A DNA stretch of 64,000 nucleotides from Cyanobacteriota bacterium (GCA_026389315.1 JAPLIC010000017.1:1-64000), one strand, 5' to 3'. Positions 45,270 to 56,200 are shown, numbered from the stretch's first letter. Numbers and translations are program-made. The notes: a model not told the origin generated them from the letters alone.

Positions 45270-48200
45270 TCATTGATTCAGCATGCGCACGGGGTATTTG
45301 CGAATATAGGAAGCAGCACTTTGCATGACCAGCTGCAACCTGGCAGCAGACATGGCCTCACTGGTGGGTGCGTTGGAAAGACCTAAACTAGTTTTAGCAT
45401 CTTCAGCGGAACGATTGTCGGATTCTTGATATTCTTGTGTGGCCGAACCGGCAGTCACGGCAGTTGCACTGGCAGTTGCACTGGCAGTTGGCTGGGTCTG
45501 ATTAGGGACAGAAGATGTTGCCGAAACAGCAGTAGCACTGGGCGTCGGCTGGGACTCCGTGGAGCCAGATGGGGTGGATTCCAGAGTTGAAGCCCCAGGC
45601 GGGAGCGCCATAATATTACTACTGTCAACGTCAACAGATTTGGACGCTGTTGCTGAACTTATAGTGGACAATTGCAGACCAACAGTAGGATTAGCTTTCT
45701 CGTTTTTGATCGGCTCATCATTAGGCAATGAGGAATCAGTATCTTGCTGTGTCGTAATCGAAGCTGTCGATGTGGCAGTTGGAGAAGAAAGCTGATAATT
45801 ATTAGCATCCTGGCCTGAGAGAGTATAGCCAGTTATAGTTACAAGCTTGTCATTTCCCGCAGATGCATTGTCAAAAAGGGCTGATGCTCCCACCATAAAC
45901 AATTCATCACTAGCAAGGCCACCCTGCAAGCTATTGCCAGCAATTTCAGCGGCGACATTGCCATCATATGGCTTGCTTTTAACCGTAAAAGATGGCGTGA
46001 CACTAGCGCGGTTGATCGTACCTAGACCGGGGAGAAAACTTAGAACATAATTACCACCATTATTACCATCAGTTAGGGTATAAGCGCTGACGATTAACTT
46101 GCTCTGGCCAGCGCCAAGGGCATTTTTGCTCTCATAGGTCTGGGCCAATCCGGTCAAACGATCATCGCCCCATAGACTGCCTTGGGTTATCTTCGGTGCC
46201 AGGCTCGATTGGGTGCTGCCATCATAAATTTTACTATCGCTGCTGGCACTGATCTGCAAGGTCGCTGGTGTGATGGCAGCCTTCAGATTGGTCAGGGGCA
46301 GCAAATTGTAATTACCGGCATCATTTCCGCTCAAGCTCAAGCCACTCACGCTCACCGTCTTGGCCTGAGCGACGTTCTTGTCGGCAAAGGAACCTACCGC
46401 CGTACCGCCCAAGGTCACCACATCACCGCTTAAGGGACTCACAGCAGCACTACCGCCAAGGGGCGCGACGGTCGTCGCGTCATATACCTTGTCTAAAGCA
46501 AGCAGGCCGGTTAACGACAAGGCTGCCCTACTGATATCAGCCTTCAGCCCGATTTGCTGCAGTAAGTTGTAATTACCCGCATCCCTTCCAGCAATCGTCA
46601 CACCCGATACCGTCACCGCCTTATCCATCCCCACATTCTTATCACTGAAAGCAGCCGCTGCCGTACCGCCCAAGGTCACCACATCACCGCTGAAGGGACT
46701 CACAGCAGCGCTACCGCCCAGGGGCGCCACGGTCGTCGCGTCGTACACCTTGTTATTGGCGAACAGGCCAGCCACCATTAAGTCCCTTTTACTGATAGTG
46801 GCAGCCAGGCCAGTTTGTTGCAGTAAGTTATAATTAGCCGCATCCCTTCCAGCAATCGTCACACCCGATACCGTCACGGCATTACCGCCGCCCACGTTCT
46901 TTTCAGCAAAGGCACCAACCGCCGTGCCGCCCACGGACACCTCATCACCGCTTAAGGGCCTCACAGCAGCGCTACCGCCCAGGGGCGCCACGGTCGTCGC
47001 GTCGTACACCTTGTTATTGGCAACCAGGCCGCTGACAGCAAGATTTGCCTTGAAAATATCGGCTTTTAAACCGCTTTGCTGCAGCAAGTTGTAGTTGCCC
47101 GAATCAGCACCGCTGATCGTCACACCGGTAACTGTCACCTCCTTATCGACACCAACATTCTTATCACTGAAAGCGCCCACTGCCGTGACGCCCACGGACA
47201 CCTCATCACCGCTGAAGGGACTCACAGCAGCGCTACCGCCCAAGAGCGCCACGGTCGTCGCGTCATACACCTTGTTATTGGCAACCAGGCCCGTCACTGG
47301 CAGGGGCAACGGGGTGATTGTGCCGGGAGCCGTGGCAAGGCTCACGGCATAGTTGTTGCCGTTGTTCCCATCACTCAGCGTGTAGCCGACACTGACTTTC
47401 AAAGTGCTCTGATTTGTTCCAAGCACGTTTTTGCTGTCAAACACCTGGCTCAGGCCACTCAACGTGTCGCCGCTGAACACCTGACCTGACGTCACCGTCG
47501 GCGCAGCGCTGGAGCTGGTGGTGCCGTTGTAGACGCGGCTGTCGGTCGCGGCGCTGATCGTCAGCGGAGCCTTGGTGATCGAGAACAAACCATCCACGAA
47601 GCTCAAGCTATAATTCTGTGCTGTACCGCTGGCCGTACTCGTATAACTGCCTGCATTGCGGCCGCTGGCTCCGGCGCTCACGCCTGGCAGATCAACGATC
47701 GTTTCGCCTCCCACCAGCCCGCTCGCCGAAAAGCCGCTGATGCTCTTTAGCGTGCTGTCATACACCGTGCTGCCGCTGTTGGCGGTCACCACCGCCGACG
47801 CCTTGGTGATCGTGCCAATGGAGGCATTGGCAGTGCTGTTGCCCAGGATGTAGCCATACACAGGAACAGCTGTTGTTGCATCAGTGGCGGAGGCAATGGA
47901 TAATCCTGAAACAGAAACGAGCTTGCCAATGGCGGCATTTTTATTGTCATAGATGCCACTAGTGGGCTTATTTATATTCACCGAATCGCCCGGCGAAACG
48001 CCAGTTACAGCATAGTTTGAATCGACCAGATTGGCCGTATTAGTGCCATCGTAGACCTTGCTCACCTGAGGTGTGGGCACCAGATTGACCGAGAGCGTGG
48101 GGCTATTGGCGAAGAAAAGACCATTGCCAGCACCCAGAATTGGATTGGATCCCTGATTGGTATCGAAGGTCTGGTTGTATTGCTTGAAGTTGTAGGGCAA

Positions 48201-51200
48201 GCCGCCCAGATTGGCGGGAGGAGTGGAGGTGGGGTTGTCGGCATAGATCGCCCAGGTGGCACCGGGTTGTTTAACCAGAGCCGCTGCCCCTGCGGAGGAG
48301 GTATTTAGAAAGGCACCGCTGCCGGCATCAAGTGTTAGGGCCTTGCCTGATGAAGCGCTGGCGGTGAGGGTGGCGCCGCCCGACAGTGAGATGCCTGAAG
48401 CACCGCGAGCCAGAACTGAGCTGGCGGTGATTGGGGCCTTGACTTGCAAAACCCCAGGGGAGTAAACATTATTGCCTGGACCCAATATTAATGAAACTAA
48501 AGCATGGGGGCTTGTAAGGTTAGCACCAGTATCAACGGTTAAATTGCCTGCTCCGATGTCTCTAAAATTTGAAAATGAGCTTGAATCATTGGCAATCAGA
48601 TTAACTGGGCCTGAATATTCACCGACATAGGTGATGGGCGACTGCAATGTTATTGAACGGCCAGCTTGCATTGAAATTCCCCCAGAGCCGGCAGTGGGAC
48701 TTTGAATTGTAATAGATGAATTAGGCTTGAGGGTAATATCATTATTAGCCTGCAGCACAACATTGGTTCCCTGGTTGGCGATAGTCTGAATCTGTGCAGG
48801 CTGAAGCAAAAGATCACCACTTGGATTTAATGAAAAGCTGCCAGAAGAAGGCGTAAAAAGAGACCAAGAAAGAATCTCGTGCTTTCCAGTAGCTCCTCCG
48901 GTTGCGGCAGTAAAGCCAAATGAAGCCAATGAAGAGCCATTAACTTCACCAATTGTGTCTTTCAAGCTTTTTTGCAGTATATAGCTCAGCACAGATGAAT
49001 CAGGGCGAGAATTAGAATTATTAGCAAGCCTCACATCCACAGATCGCAAGTTATCGTTGTAATCAACCCAAGCAGTCCATGGCAGAGCATTATTAAAATT
49101 AGACGCAATTTTGGTGGCTTCCTTAGATTCTATACTGCCATTTAAATTGATGCCCACATGATTGCCATCAGAATCTTTATAAGCTTCTGCCACAATTCCA
49201 TTGTTATAGGTATCAAATTCGATGCCAAGACTATTTGAGATACCTTTATAACCAAGACCTTCTCCATTGTCGCCTATAGCTTTTGCATTGCTATTCTTAA
49301 TTACAAAGACAAGGCCATCCGCACCGTCCTGACCATCATGCCCCTTTGATTCAGATATCTTGAACTGAAAAGATGTGCTGAAAGAGGCGTCATCGGCAAG
49401 AGATATTGCTGTGTCATAAAAAAAACTTCCAGACTTATTTACTGCAGATGGCGTAAGCACAACGCTGCCTTTGGCGGAATCCCAATAGGCATCTCCATTA
49501 AACTGCAAGGAGGAGTCAATGATGATGTTATTGGGATCAAACAACACGCTGCCTGCCTTGCCGGCCGGTGCTGCCGCATCCACTGCTCCAGAAAAGCCAA
49601 CTCCCCCTTTGCTGGAAACTTCCAGGAAGCCTCCATCACCCCCACTGGGCCCGCCCCTGGCGCTGGTGGTCCCGGCGAAGGAGGTTTGTTGCTCCGACCA
49701 CAACACCACCGTGCCCCCATCCCCCTGCGCCAGGGCATCGGCGCGCACCGTGCTGGCCCCATCCACGGTGGTGCTGCTGGCGTTAGGCAAGGCGGGATTG
49801 GCGCCGCGGACATCGCCCCCCAGCAGCACGGTGCCGCCACCGGCCGGGCCGCTGGCATCGAGGACGGCGCCCGTTAGCGCCACCCGCTGGCCCGTGATCT
49901 CGATGCGGCCGCCCCTGCCTGCCTGGCCACTGGCCGCCGTGCCACTGGCCGTTGCCGCAACGCCCAGGGCCTTGAGCTGACCCGCGACGAGGGCATCGTT
50001 GCTGGCACTGATGCGGATCACACCGCCATCCAGCCCAGCGGGAATCTGGACTGGGGCGGGGGGATTGGTTTCCGGCAGTGGTCCTGCCACCGCCGCAGGG
50101 ACCTGCAGTGCAGAAGTTTGAGGGGTGGCGGAGGCGGGGTTTGCGGCAGCGGCGGTGAGGACTGGGGTGGCAGGTTCGGGGGCGGCGCTTGTGGCAGTTG
50201 TGGCAGTTGTGGCAGTGGCCGCTGGGGCTTCCACAGGGGCCGCTGGGGTTTGAGCAGGGACCGTTGTCGGGCTGGGGTTCGCTGCCGCAGTGGCAAGGGC
50301 AGGGGTGGCAGGGGTTGCGGCGGAAGTTGCCACGGCGGCTTCAGCAACGGCAGCAAGGGCAGGGGCTGCAGGGCTGGCGGCGGTCGTGGCCACGGCCGCT
50401 GGGGCTGGGGCTGGGGCTGGCACAACTGGAGCTACCGCCGGGGCCGTTGTCGTTCCCGGCGCTGGCGCCGCAGGCGCCTGGGCACTGGTGGTCACCAGTG
50501 CACCCGCGGCCACGGTCACGTTTTTACCGTTCAGTTCGACGCTGCCGCCGGGAACCGCCAGCTGGCTGCCGGCCTGCAGCAGCAGATGGCCGCCCTGGGC
50601 ATCCAGCAACAACTCCGCATCCACCTGAATCAAGCCGCCATCCACCACCAGATCGCCGCCGCTGGTGATGCCATTGCTCTGGGCCTCGGCAGGATCGCCG
50701 CTCAAGCCCCCCTTGCCACGGATCGGCACCCCCGTCAACAGGGCCGCCTCGGAAGCTGTGGTGCGAAACACCTCAAAACGGCCGCTGCCCAACCCCAGGG
50801 AGCTGGCCGTGCTCAAGGTGAGTCGGGGTGTGTTGAAGAACTGGGCCCCCCCTCCGACGTGCAGCCCCCCGGGCGAGAGGAAAAACAGGTGGGCCGGCGA
50901 GCTGAGGCTGATGCCTTTGTTCAAAAAAGACCCCAAAGGGTCGAGAACACCCAGCACCACGGTGCTGTGGCTGCCATTTTGAATCGAAACACCCCTGATC
51001 TCCCCGCGAGTGTCAAAGCGGTTGAAACGGTGAAACAGGTTGGCGCCCGCCGATGTCCCGCCACTCACCTCGCATTGGCCCCCCTGGCAGCGGCCGCCAG
51101 CCACGCCATTCACCCTGGTGCCCAGATCCAAAGGGCCTTGGGTGGCGGAAACCTCACCCGCCCTGGCCCCCGAGGCCAGCAACAGGGCCAGCAGCGAACC

Positions 51201-51290
51201 GGCGGCCACCATCGGCTGAATCCAGGCCGCAGCAGGCCAGGAGCTGGCCGAGCCTGCACCGGCAAGCTCGTGGCGGCGAGGGCGGGACAT
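45270..51290 (-). CDS. Large two-partner-secretion exoprotein (TpsA/filamentous hemagglutinin type) with L-type lectin domain and YDG/MBG repeats
   Basis: From ATG 51290 the 2006-residue protein has a signal peptide (IQPMVAAGSLLALLLASGARA), a TPS-type haemagglutination-activity domain (about 45-250; ANLFHRFNRFDTRGEIRGVSI and FFLSPGGLHVGGGAQFF), and an Ala/Pro/Thr-rich linker (about 263-423). A beta-helix-like region follows. An L-type lectin domain (about 617-815) includes DGADGLVFVIKNS, LGIEFDTYNNG and GNHVGINLNG. Nine YDG/MBG-type repeats (about 1075-1835) follow; four of them (from KVYDATTVA) are 87 residues with an exact 261-bp period. A Ser/Thr/Ala-rich C-terminus ends it. The divergent gene encodes its transporter. 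It is probably displayed on or released from the cell surface to bind glycans or other cells. No anchor is evident. Confidence 0.92.
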   Translation of the reverse strand: MSRPRRHELAGAGSASSWPAAAWIQPMVAAGSLLALLLASGARAGEVSATQGPLDLGTRVNGVAGGRCQGGQCEVSGGTSAGANLFHRFNRFDTRGEIRGVSIQNGSHSTVVLGVLDPLGSFLNKGISLSSPAHLFFLSPGGLHVGGGAQFFNTPRLTLSTASSLGLGSGRFEVFRTTASEAALLTGVPIRGKGGLSGDPAEAQSNGITSGGDLVVDGGLIQVDAELLLDAQGGHLLLQAGSQLAVPGGSVELNGKNVTVAAGALVTTSAQAPAAPAPGTTTAPAVAPVVPAPAPAPAAVATTAASPAAPALAAVAEAAVATSAATPATPALATAAANPSPTTVPAQTPAAPVEAPAATATTATTATSAAPEPATPVLTAAAANPASATPQTSALQVPAAVAGPLPETNPPAPVQIPAGLDGGVIRISASNDALVAGQLKALGVAATASGTAASGQAGRGGRIEITGQRVALTGAVLDASGPAGGGTVLLGGDVRGANPALPNASSTTVDGASTVRADALAQGDGGTVVLWSEQQTSFAGTTSARGGPSGGDGGFLEVSSKGGVGFSGAVDAAAPAGKAGSVLFDPNNIIIDSSLQFNGDAYWDSAKGSVVLTPSAVNKSGSFFYDTAISLADDASFSTSFQFKISESKGHDGQDGADGLVFVIKNSNAKAIGDNGEGLGYKGISNSLGIEFDTYNNGIVAEAYKDSDGNHVGINLNGSIESKEATKIASNFNNALPWTAWVDYNDNLRSVDVRLANNSNSRPDSSVLSYILQKSLKDTIGEVNGSSLASFGFTAATGGATGKHEILSWSLFTPSSGSFSLNPSGDLLLQPAQIQTIANQGTNVVLQANNDITLKPNSSITIQSPTAGSGGISMQAGRSITLQSPITYVGEYSGPVNLIANDSSSFSNFRDIGAGNLTVDTGANLTSPHALVSLILGPGNNVYSPGVLQVKAPITASSVLARGASGISLSGGATLTASASSGKALTLDAGSGAFLNTSSAGAAALVKQPGATWAIYADNPTSTPPANLGGLPYNFKQYNQTFDTNQGSNPILGAGNGLFFANSPTLSVNLVPTPQVSKVYDGTNTANLVDSNYAVTGVSPGDSVNINKPTSGIYDNKNAAIGKLVSVSGLSIASATDATTAVPVYGYILGNSTANASIGTITKASAVVTANSGSTVYDSTLKSISGFSASGLVGGETIVDLPGVSAGASGRNAGSYTSTASGTAQNYSLSFVDGLFSITKAPLTISAATDSRVYNGTTSSSAAPTVTSGQVFSGDTLSGLSQVFDSKNVLGTNQSTLKVSVGYTLSDGNNGNNYAVSLATAPGTITPLPLPVTGLVANNKVYDATTVALLGGSAAVSPFSGDEVSVGVTAVGAFSDKNVGVDKEVTVTGVTISGADSGNYNLLQQSGLKADIFKANLAVSGLVANNKVYDATTVAPLGGSAAVRPLSGDEVSVGGTAVGAFAEKNVGGGNAVTVSGVTIAGRDAANYNLLQQTGLAATISKRDLMVAGLFANNKVYDATTVAPLGGSAAVSPFSGDVVTLGGTAAAAFSDKNVGMDKAVTVSGVTIAGRDAGNYNLLQQIGLKADISRAALSLTGLLALDKVYDATTVAPLGGSAAVSPLSGDVVTLGGTAVGSFADKNVAQAKTVSVSGLSLSGNDAGNYNLLPLTNLKAAITPATLQISASSDSKIYDGSTQSSLAPKITQGSLWGDDRLTGLAQTYESKNALGAGQSKLIVSAYTLTDGNNGGNYVLSFLPGLGTINRASVTPSFTVKSKPYDGNVAAEIAGNSLQGGLASDELFMVGASALFDNASAGNDKLVTITGYTLSGQDANNYQLSSPTATSTASITTQQDTDSSLPNDEPIKNEKANPTVGLQLSTISSATASKSVDVDSSNIMALPPGASTLESTPSGSTESQPTPSATAVSATSSVPNQTQPTASATASATAVTAGSATQEYQESDNRSAEDAKTSLGLSNAPTSEAMSAARLQLVMQSAASYIRKYPVRMLNQ
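46257..47300 (-). repeat. Four 261-bp repeats in the adhesin gene
   Basis: The tract GTCGTCGCG within the KVYDATTVA codons starts at 46471, 46732, 46993 and 47254, exactly 261 bases apart each time. Each unit encodes an 87-residue YDG-type domain (NNKVYDATTVA...GNYNLLQQ). Units are very similar at the DNA level, so recombination can change their number in steps of 87 residues. Confidence 0.92.
48845..49440 (-). other. L-type lectin domain region of the adhesin
   Basis: This part of the exoprotein gene encodes residues about 617-815. It begins SFFYDTAISLADDASFSTSFQF and contains GLVFVIKNSNAKAIG, GIEFDTYNNG with the Asp/Asn metal-binding pattern of legume-type lectins, and HVGINLNGS. It differs in composition from the surrounding beta-helix and repeat regions (lower GC, many Asp and Asn). 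Confidence 0.7.
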
Positions 51291-51514
51291 GGGCTTGACG
51301 CTTTTCAACGGTTCTCCTTTACCAATGATGCCCCAAGTCGGCTCCAGGAGATGGGGGCAGGACACGATTAAAGACGAGCTGATATCACCCACCCATCGTC
51401 CACCTCGGCCGCCGCCCCCCAATCCTGCTTTTAACTAGCCATTTTCACAATCCTTAGGCGGTTCGCTGCCTGGCCGGGGCTGGCTTGACAACAATTACGC
51501 AGCATTAACATCAT
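51291..51514. promoter_or_regulatory. Divergent promoter region between the adhesin and transporter genes
   Basis: These 224 bases separate the two divergent operons and must hold both promoters. For the rightward gene, TTGACA (51485-51490) is followed after 15 bases by TAACAT (51506-51511), a -35/-10-like pair that ends only four bases before the TTG start at 51515. So either the transcript is nearly leaderless, the start lies elsewhere or the boxes are accidental. No clear leftward promoter could be assigned. Confidence 0.35.
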
Positions 51515-53236
51515 TTGAATCATTGCTACCACACCTGCTTGCCATTCCTGCTGGCCCAGCTGGTGGCCCCCCCCCTCCAGAACGGTCCGGTGCGGCTGCC
51601 GACTCCGGCTCTGGAACAACCGCAACGGCGGCCCAACCAGCCTGCGGCCCCCATTCTGGAAGCACCGATTGAGGCGAGCCCACCAGGTCAGCCCCCGCCG
51701 TCCTTGCCGCCCACCGGCCCGGTCGATCTCAGCAAGCTGCCGGCCGTCGCAGGCCCGGTTCCCTACACACCCGGGCAACTGGCCGCCATCCTGCGGGCTT
51801 GCAGCTTGGTCAGCCCCGAGGCCGAAAAACTGCGGGCCTGCGCCGCCGCCCTCACCTCACGGCTGGTCCTCGATGGCTACGTCAATACCAGGGTGTTCGT
51901 GTTCGCGGATCCGCCCCCGGCCCGTCTGCAGGTTGTGCAAGGGAAAGTCGTTGAGCTGCGGGTGCAGGGCCCAGACCCACGCCTCAACGCCAAGGTGCGC
52001 CGCTGGCTGGCGCCAACCCTTGGCTCCAGCCTGCACCTTCCCTCCCTGGAGCGCACGCTGCAGCTACTGCAAAGGCGCCCCGAGATTGATTCGGTGCGCA
52101 GCCAGCTCACCCGCCTCGGCAGCGACACCAGCCAGGCCGTGCTGGTGGTCAAGGTGGAAAGGGCTTCCCCGGCTTGGCAGGGAGACCTCAATCTCCGCAA
52201 CGACGGCAGCGTCGGCAGCGGCCAAGCCCGCGCCACCGCCACCATCCTGCGTCCTTCCCTGCTGCGCCAGGGAGACAGCCTGCTCTTTTTTGGCGAACTG
52301 AATGGCAGCGACACCCCCCAGCTGGGTCAGACCTCCGGCTCCTTGAGCTACACCTACCCCTTGGGCGAAAGTGTCAACCTCACCGGCGCCTTCGGCTCCA
52401 ACTGGCGCCAATCGATCGAGTTGCCCGCGCGGGGCAATGGTTTTTCCACCAGCCAATGGCAAGGATTGGGACAGATCGAATGGCTGCTGCGCGAAACCCT
52501 CAACCAACGCTGGAGCGCGGCCCTGGCCTACAGCGGCAACCAGTCCACCAACCAGCTCAACGGCAAGGACCTGCCAGGCTTCTATGCCGAGAGGGTGCGC
52601 CAACCCAGCAATGGCTACCTGAGGTTCGAGCTCAATGGTTCCGGTGCCGGTTCGAATCTGTATTGGTCGGGCCAACTTTATGGACTCCAGGGCCTCTCCG
52701 CCGCCACCCCCCCCCAACAACTCAAGGAGCTAGCCTCCGTCGACATCGTGCCTGGCAAAGCCAACGCTTTGGGCACTTTTCTTTCCCTGGGCTGGAGTTT
52801 CCTGCCCAAATGGCAGCTCAACCTGCGGGGCGGCGGCCAGGTGGCCCTCCACAAGCTCACGGAACCCATGCGTTTCAGCCTCGGTGCCGATGTGGGACTG
52901 CGCGGCTTGCCCGGACAACTCATCAGTGGTGACAACGGCTGGCTGGGTACCGCCGAACTGGGCTGGACCTTCTGGAGCCGGCGCAACCAGGCGCTTCAAC
53001 TGGTGCCGTTCATCGGCGTTGGCGGGGTCAGCACTACGCTGCAAGGTCAAGGTTTCAACGACCGTTTCTCCGACAATGTGGGTGCGGGAGGTGTGCTTGT
53101 GCGTTGGCTGGCGGGACAACACTGGCTTACGGAAATCGGCTGGGCGAAACAGTTTTCAACCGAAAATAATGCCGACGTCTGGAACAACTGGCTTCTTGGC
53201 AATGGCCTTTACGCCAAATTGAATTACCGCTTTTGA
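51515..53236 (+). CDS. TpsB/FhaC/ShlB-type outer-membrane transporter
   Basis: The 573-residue protein has an N-terminal hydrophobic segment (CLPFLLAQLVAPPL), a Pro-rich linker (about 20-85), POTRA-like domains (about 90-215; VVQGKVVELRVQG, LHLPSLERTLQLLQRRPEIDSVRSQL) and a C-terminal beta-barrel ending in LYAKLNYRF with terminal Phe. GDLNLRNDGSVGSGQARATA and a VGLRGLPGQ segment (VRGY/F-like plug motif) match the FhaC/ShlB family. It would export the adhesin across the outer membrane. The start TTG 51515 follows an in-frame stop at 51506; no ATG is available nearby. The next gene begins five bases after its stop. It is unusual that the transporter is divergent from its cargo. Confidence 0.92.
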   Translation: MNHCYHTCLPFLLAQLVAPPLQNGPVRLPTPALEQPQRRPNQPAAPILEAPIEASPPGQPPPSLPPTGPVDLSKLPAVAGPVPYTPGQLAAILRACSLVSPEAEKLRACAAALTSRLVLDGYVNTRVFVFADPPPARLQVVQGKVVELRVQGPDPRLNAKVRRWLAPTLGSSLHLPSLERTLQLLQRRPEIDSVRSQLTRLGSDTSQAVLVVKVERASPAWQGDLNLRNDGSVGSGQARATATILRPSLLRQGDSLLFFGELNGSDTPQLGQTSGSLSYTYPLGESVNLTGAFGSNWRQSIELPARGNGFSTSQWQGLGQIEWLLRETLNQRWSAALAYSGNQSTNQLNGKDLPGFYAERVRQPSNGYLRFELNGSGAGSNLYWSGQLYGLQGLSAATPPQQLKELASVDIVPGKANALGTFLSLGWSFLPKWQLNLRGGGQVALHKLTEPMRFSLGADVGLRGLPGQLISGDNGWLGTAELGWTFWSRRNQALQLVPFIGVGGVSTTLQGQGFNDRFSDNVGAGGVLVRWLAGQHWLTEIGWAKQFSTENNADVWNNWLLGNGLYAKLNYRF

Positions 53237-53241
53237 TTGGC

Positions 53242-56200
53242 ATGGCTGCCACGCGCAAGGGGAAACCCCCAAACCAAAACGAAAGCCATAGCTTTTACAT
53301 TTCCAGCCCCTATCTAGGGCTTGTCAAAGAAAGGGAGCGTGTCAAGGACCTGATCACTCGGGCCGGCCACGCCTATCGAGACAGCTACAGCGGCTCCAGT
53401 GATCCTGTCGTCACCACCTGCCAAAACGACGTACGCAGCTCTGATCACTACATCCTGCTGCTTTCCTATCGCTATGGCTCCCTTGCCCAAGACGGCAGTG
53501 GGCTCTCGATCACCGAACTGGAGTTTGAGGCCGCCCTGGAAGCCGACAAGCCAATCAGGGCCTTTTTCCTCGAATTCACCAGTGATCTCAAGAACGCCTT
53601 TGAGCGCGATCCCGAGGCCCAGGCGGCCCTGGATCGCTTCAAGGCCAGGGTTGGCAGCCTCTGCACCCCGATGCTCTGCGTCGACGAACCGGGTGGCGGC
53701 GCGACCGGTCCAGAACTGTTCGAGCAGGCCATCGTCCGGCTCGCCGCCAATCCACCCCCCCGCCAGGGTCAGCAGCAGGCACCCCCACCTCCCAGTTATG
53801 GGCCCGCCCAAGTCGATGCCTGGCTGGAAGCCCATTTCGAGCCCCTTGCCGCCGCCTTCGCCAAACTGCCCGTCGTGGCCGAACGCCGGATCCATGTGCC
53901 CCTGAACCTGCGCCTGGTGGGGCCCGGCGAGAAACCCAAGCAACTCCTGCTCGAACCCGCCGACCTCCAGCACACTGTCGCGGGCTCGGAGGCCCACTTG
54001 ATCCTGATCGCGGCCGAGGGCGGCTCGGGCAAAACCAGCCTGGCCGTTCGCATCGCTTTCTGGGCCCTCGACGGCCTGCTGGAGGGGATCAAACGGCTGC
54101 CCGTTTTGATCGACCGTGGCTTGGCAGAAGATGAAACCGTGAGTGAACGGGTTCGCCTTTTCCTGGAGCAAAGCATTGGCAGCGCCCAGCTCGAACCGGA
54201 GCTGGTGGCAGCCCTGCTGCGTCTCAAGCGGGTGCTGCCGATTGTGGATCATTTCTCGGAACTCCCAGAAGTTGCTCGCCAACGGGTGCGAGAAACCATG
54301 CCAGCGGGCCTGCTGATTCTCACCACCCGTCGTAGTGGCTTGGAGGGTTTCAGCGAAAGACCCATCACCCAAATCATACCTTTGCAAATTGCCATAGACC
54401 GTTTGCAATCATTTTTCCTCGAATACCTCACCAATCTGGGACTCGACGATCTCCTTAATGACAACGAACTCGTGCCAGCCCAGAATCAACTGCGCCGCAT
54501 CGTCGCCGACAAGCCGATCTCCGTGATGCTGGCCCAGATGTTCATCGACGACGTGATCGCCAAACGGGAGCAGGGCCATGGATTATTGGCGGGCTCTGTG
54601 CCCGAACTGATGTTGGGCTATGTCAACCGCCTCGATCGCAACATTGACGCCAGCCAGCGACTTCGGGCCGGCTTGGAAATCACGCCGACAGTGGTGCAAA
54701 AGAGCCTCCAGATCCTCGCGCTTGCAAGCCATAAGCAAGGGCCTGAAGGTCGGCCGCTCTATCAACCGCTGGCCTTTTCCGGTGATTGGGCCGACCAGGC
54801 CCTCAGCGCTGCCCCGCCCGATGGCATGGGCTTGGCCAGTCGGCGCCAACGCCAAACCCTGATCAACTATCTGCTGGAGCAGAGATTACTGCAAAATCCA
54901 GGTGCCGATCTAGATCAGTTGTGTTTTCTCCTTGATCCTCTGTCCGAATACTTGGCGGCCATGCGCCAACGGGACCTCTTCGAATCAGGGCAAGACTGGC
55001 ATCCCTTTCTGCAGGATCTGGAGCGGCGTTCCAGCTTAGAAAAAGAAGGCATGCGGGGCTTTGTCCTCGCCCTTCGTGATGCCTGCAACGATCGTCTCAA
55101 ACCCAATGAAAGGGCTGGCCTGATTCCCCAGGAACTCCCCGATCGTCTGGGCCCCATCGCCAATCTGGATCCGGAAGAAGAACGCACCCGCCTCGAAGAA
55201 CAACGGGCCCACAAATGGATGTGGGAACTCTCTGTTCCCGTGGACAGCGAGCGGCAAGACGCTATCAGCAAGCTGGCCGCCATGGCGGCGCCCAATGCGC
55301 CCCCCAGCAGCCGGCGGGCCGTCCAGCTGGTGGCCAGCACACGCCTGGCCCAGATGGTTAACAACCAGGAGTTGCCGGAAACGGAGCGCCAGGATGCGGC
55401 CACCCTGCTGGGCATGCTCGGCACCCCGATGGCGACCGAAGCCCTGCTCAGGGTGGTCAAGGACGATGCCGTCCTGCCGGGCATCAGGCGAGCGGCCTGT
55501 GAGGCCCTGGGCCTGCTGGATCCTGCCAACGCCAGGGCCCAAGAAATCGAAGCGACCCTCATCGACCTGATGGAACAAGCGATGCTGAAAAAAGCAAAGC
55601 GGCGCGAAACGATCGAGGCGCTGTTGCCCCTGGCCCAGGGGGCCAGCAGGGCCTCATCCCTGCGGGCTGCCAGCCAGCTTCCAGTGTGGGGCCGCGCCGC
55701 AGGTCTCCCGGTGCCCATGGTCACGCTGACCCATGGCCATGGCGCCATCACCACAACCATTGTGAAGGTGAAGGTCTGGCGTCTTCCCCTGCCCGAAGGC
55801 CAAAACCTTGAGCTGGTGGAAATTCCCGGCGGCACCTACCAACTCGGTTCCCCGGTCAGCGAAGCGGGCCATGACGACTACGGAGCCTTCCCCGAATGCG
55901 CCGGCTGCGATGTCGAAGCCTTGCGCAGCGTTGAATTGGCAGCCTTTGGTATGGGCCGCTATCCCATCACCCACCAGCAATGGGCGGCCGTTGCCCGCCT
56001 CCAACCGGAGGGTTCCGAACCGGAACTCAACCCAGCCCCCTCCGCCGCCATGGCCCATGGACTCTGGCCCTGTTTTGCCCAGCCAGGTTCCTTGCCCGTG
56101 GATTCCGTCAGCTGGAACGATTGTCAGGCTTGGATCCGGCGACTGAACCGCTGGCTGCTTGGCGAACTTGGTGACGCCTCCCCCCAGCTCAGCCTGCCCA

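Noticed and set aside
46257..47300. Regular repeats considered as a CRISPR array
   Set aside because: Period is 261 bp, units are coding, in frame and similar along their full length, and there are no unique spacers.
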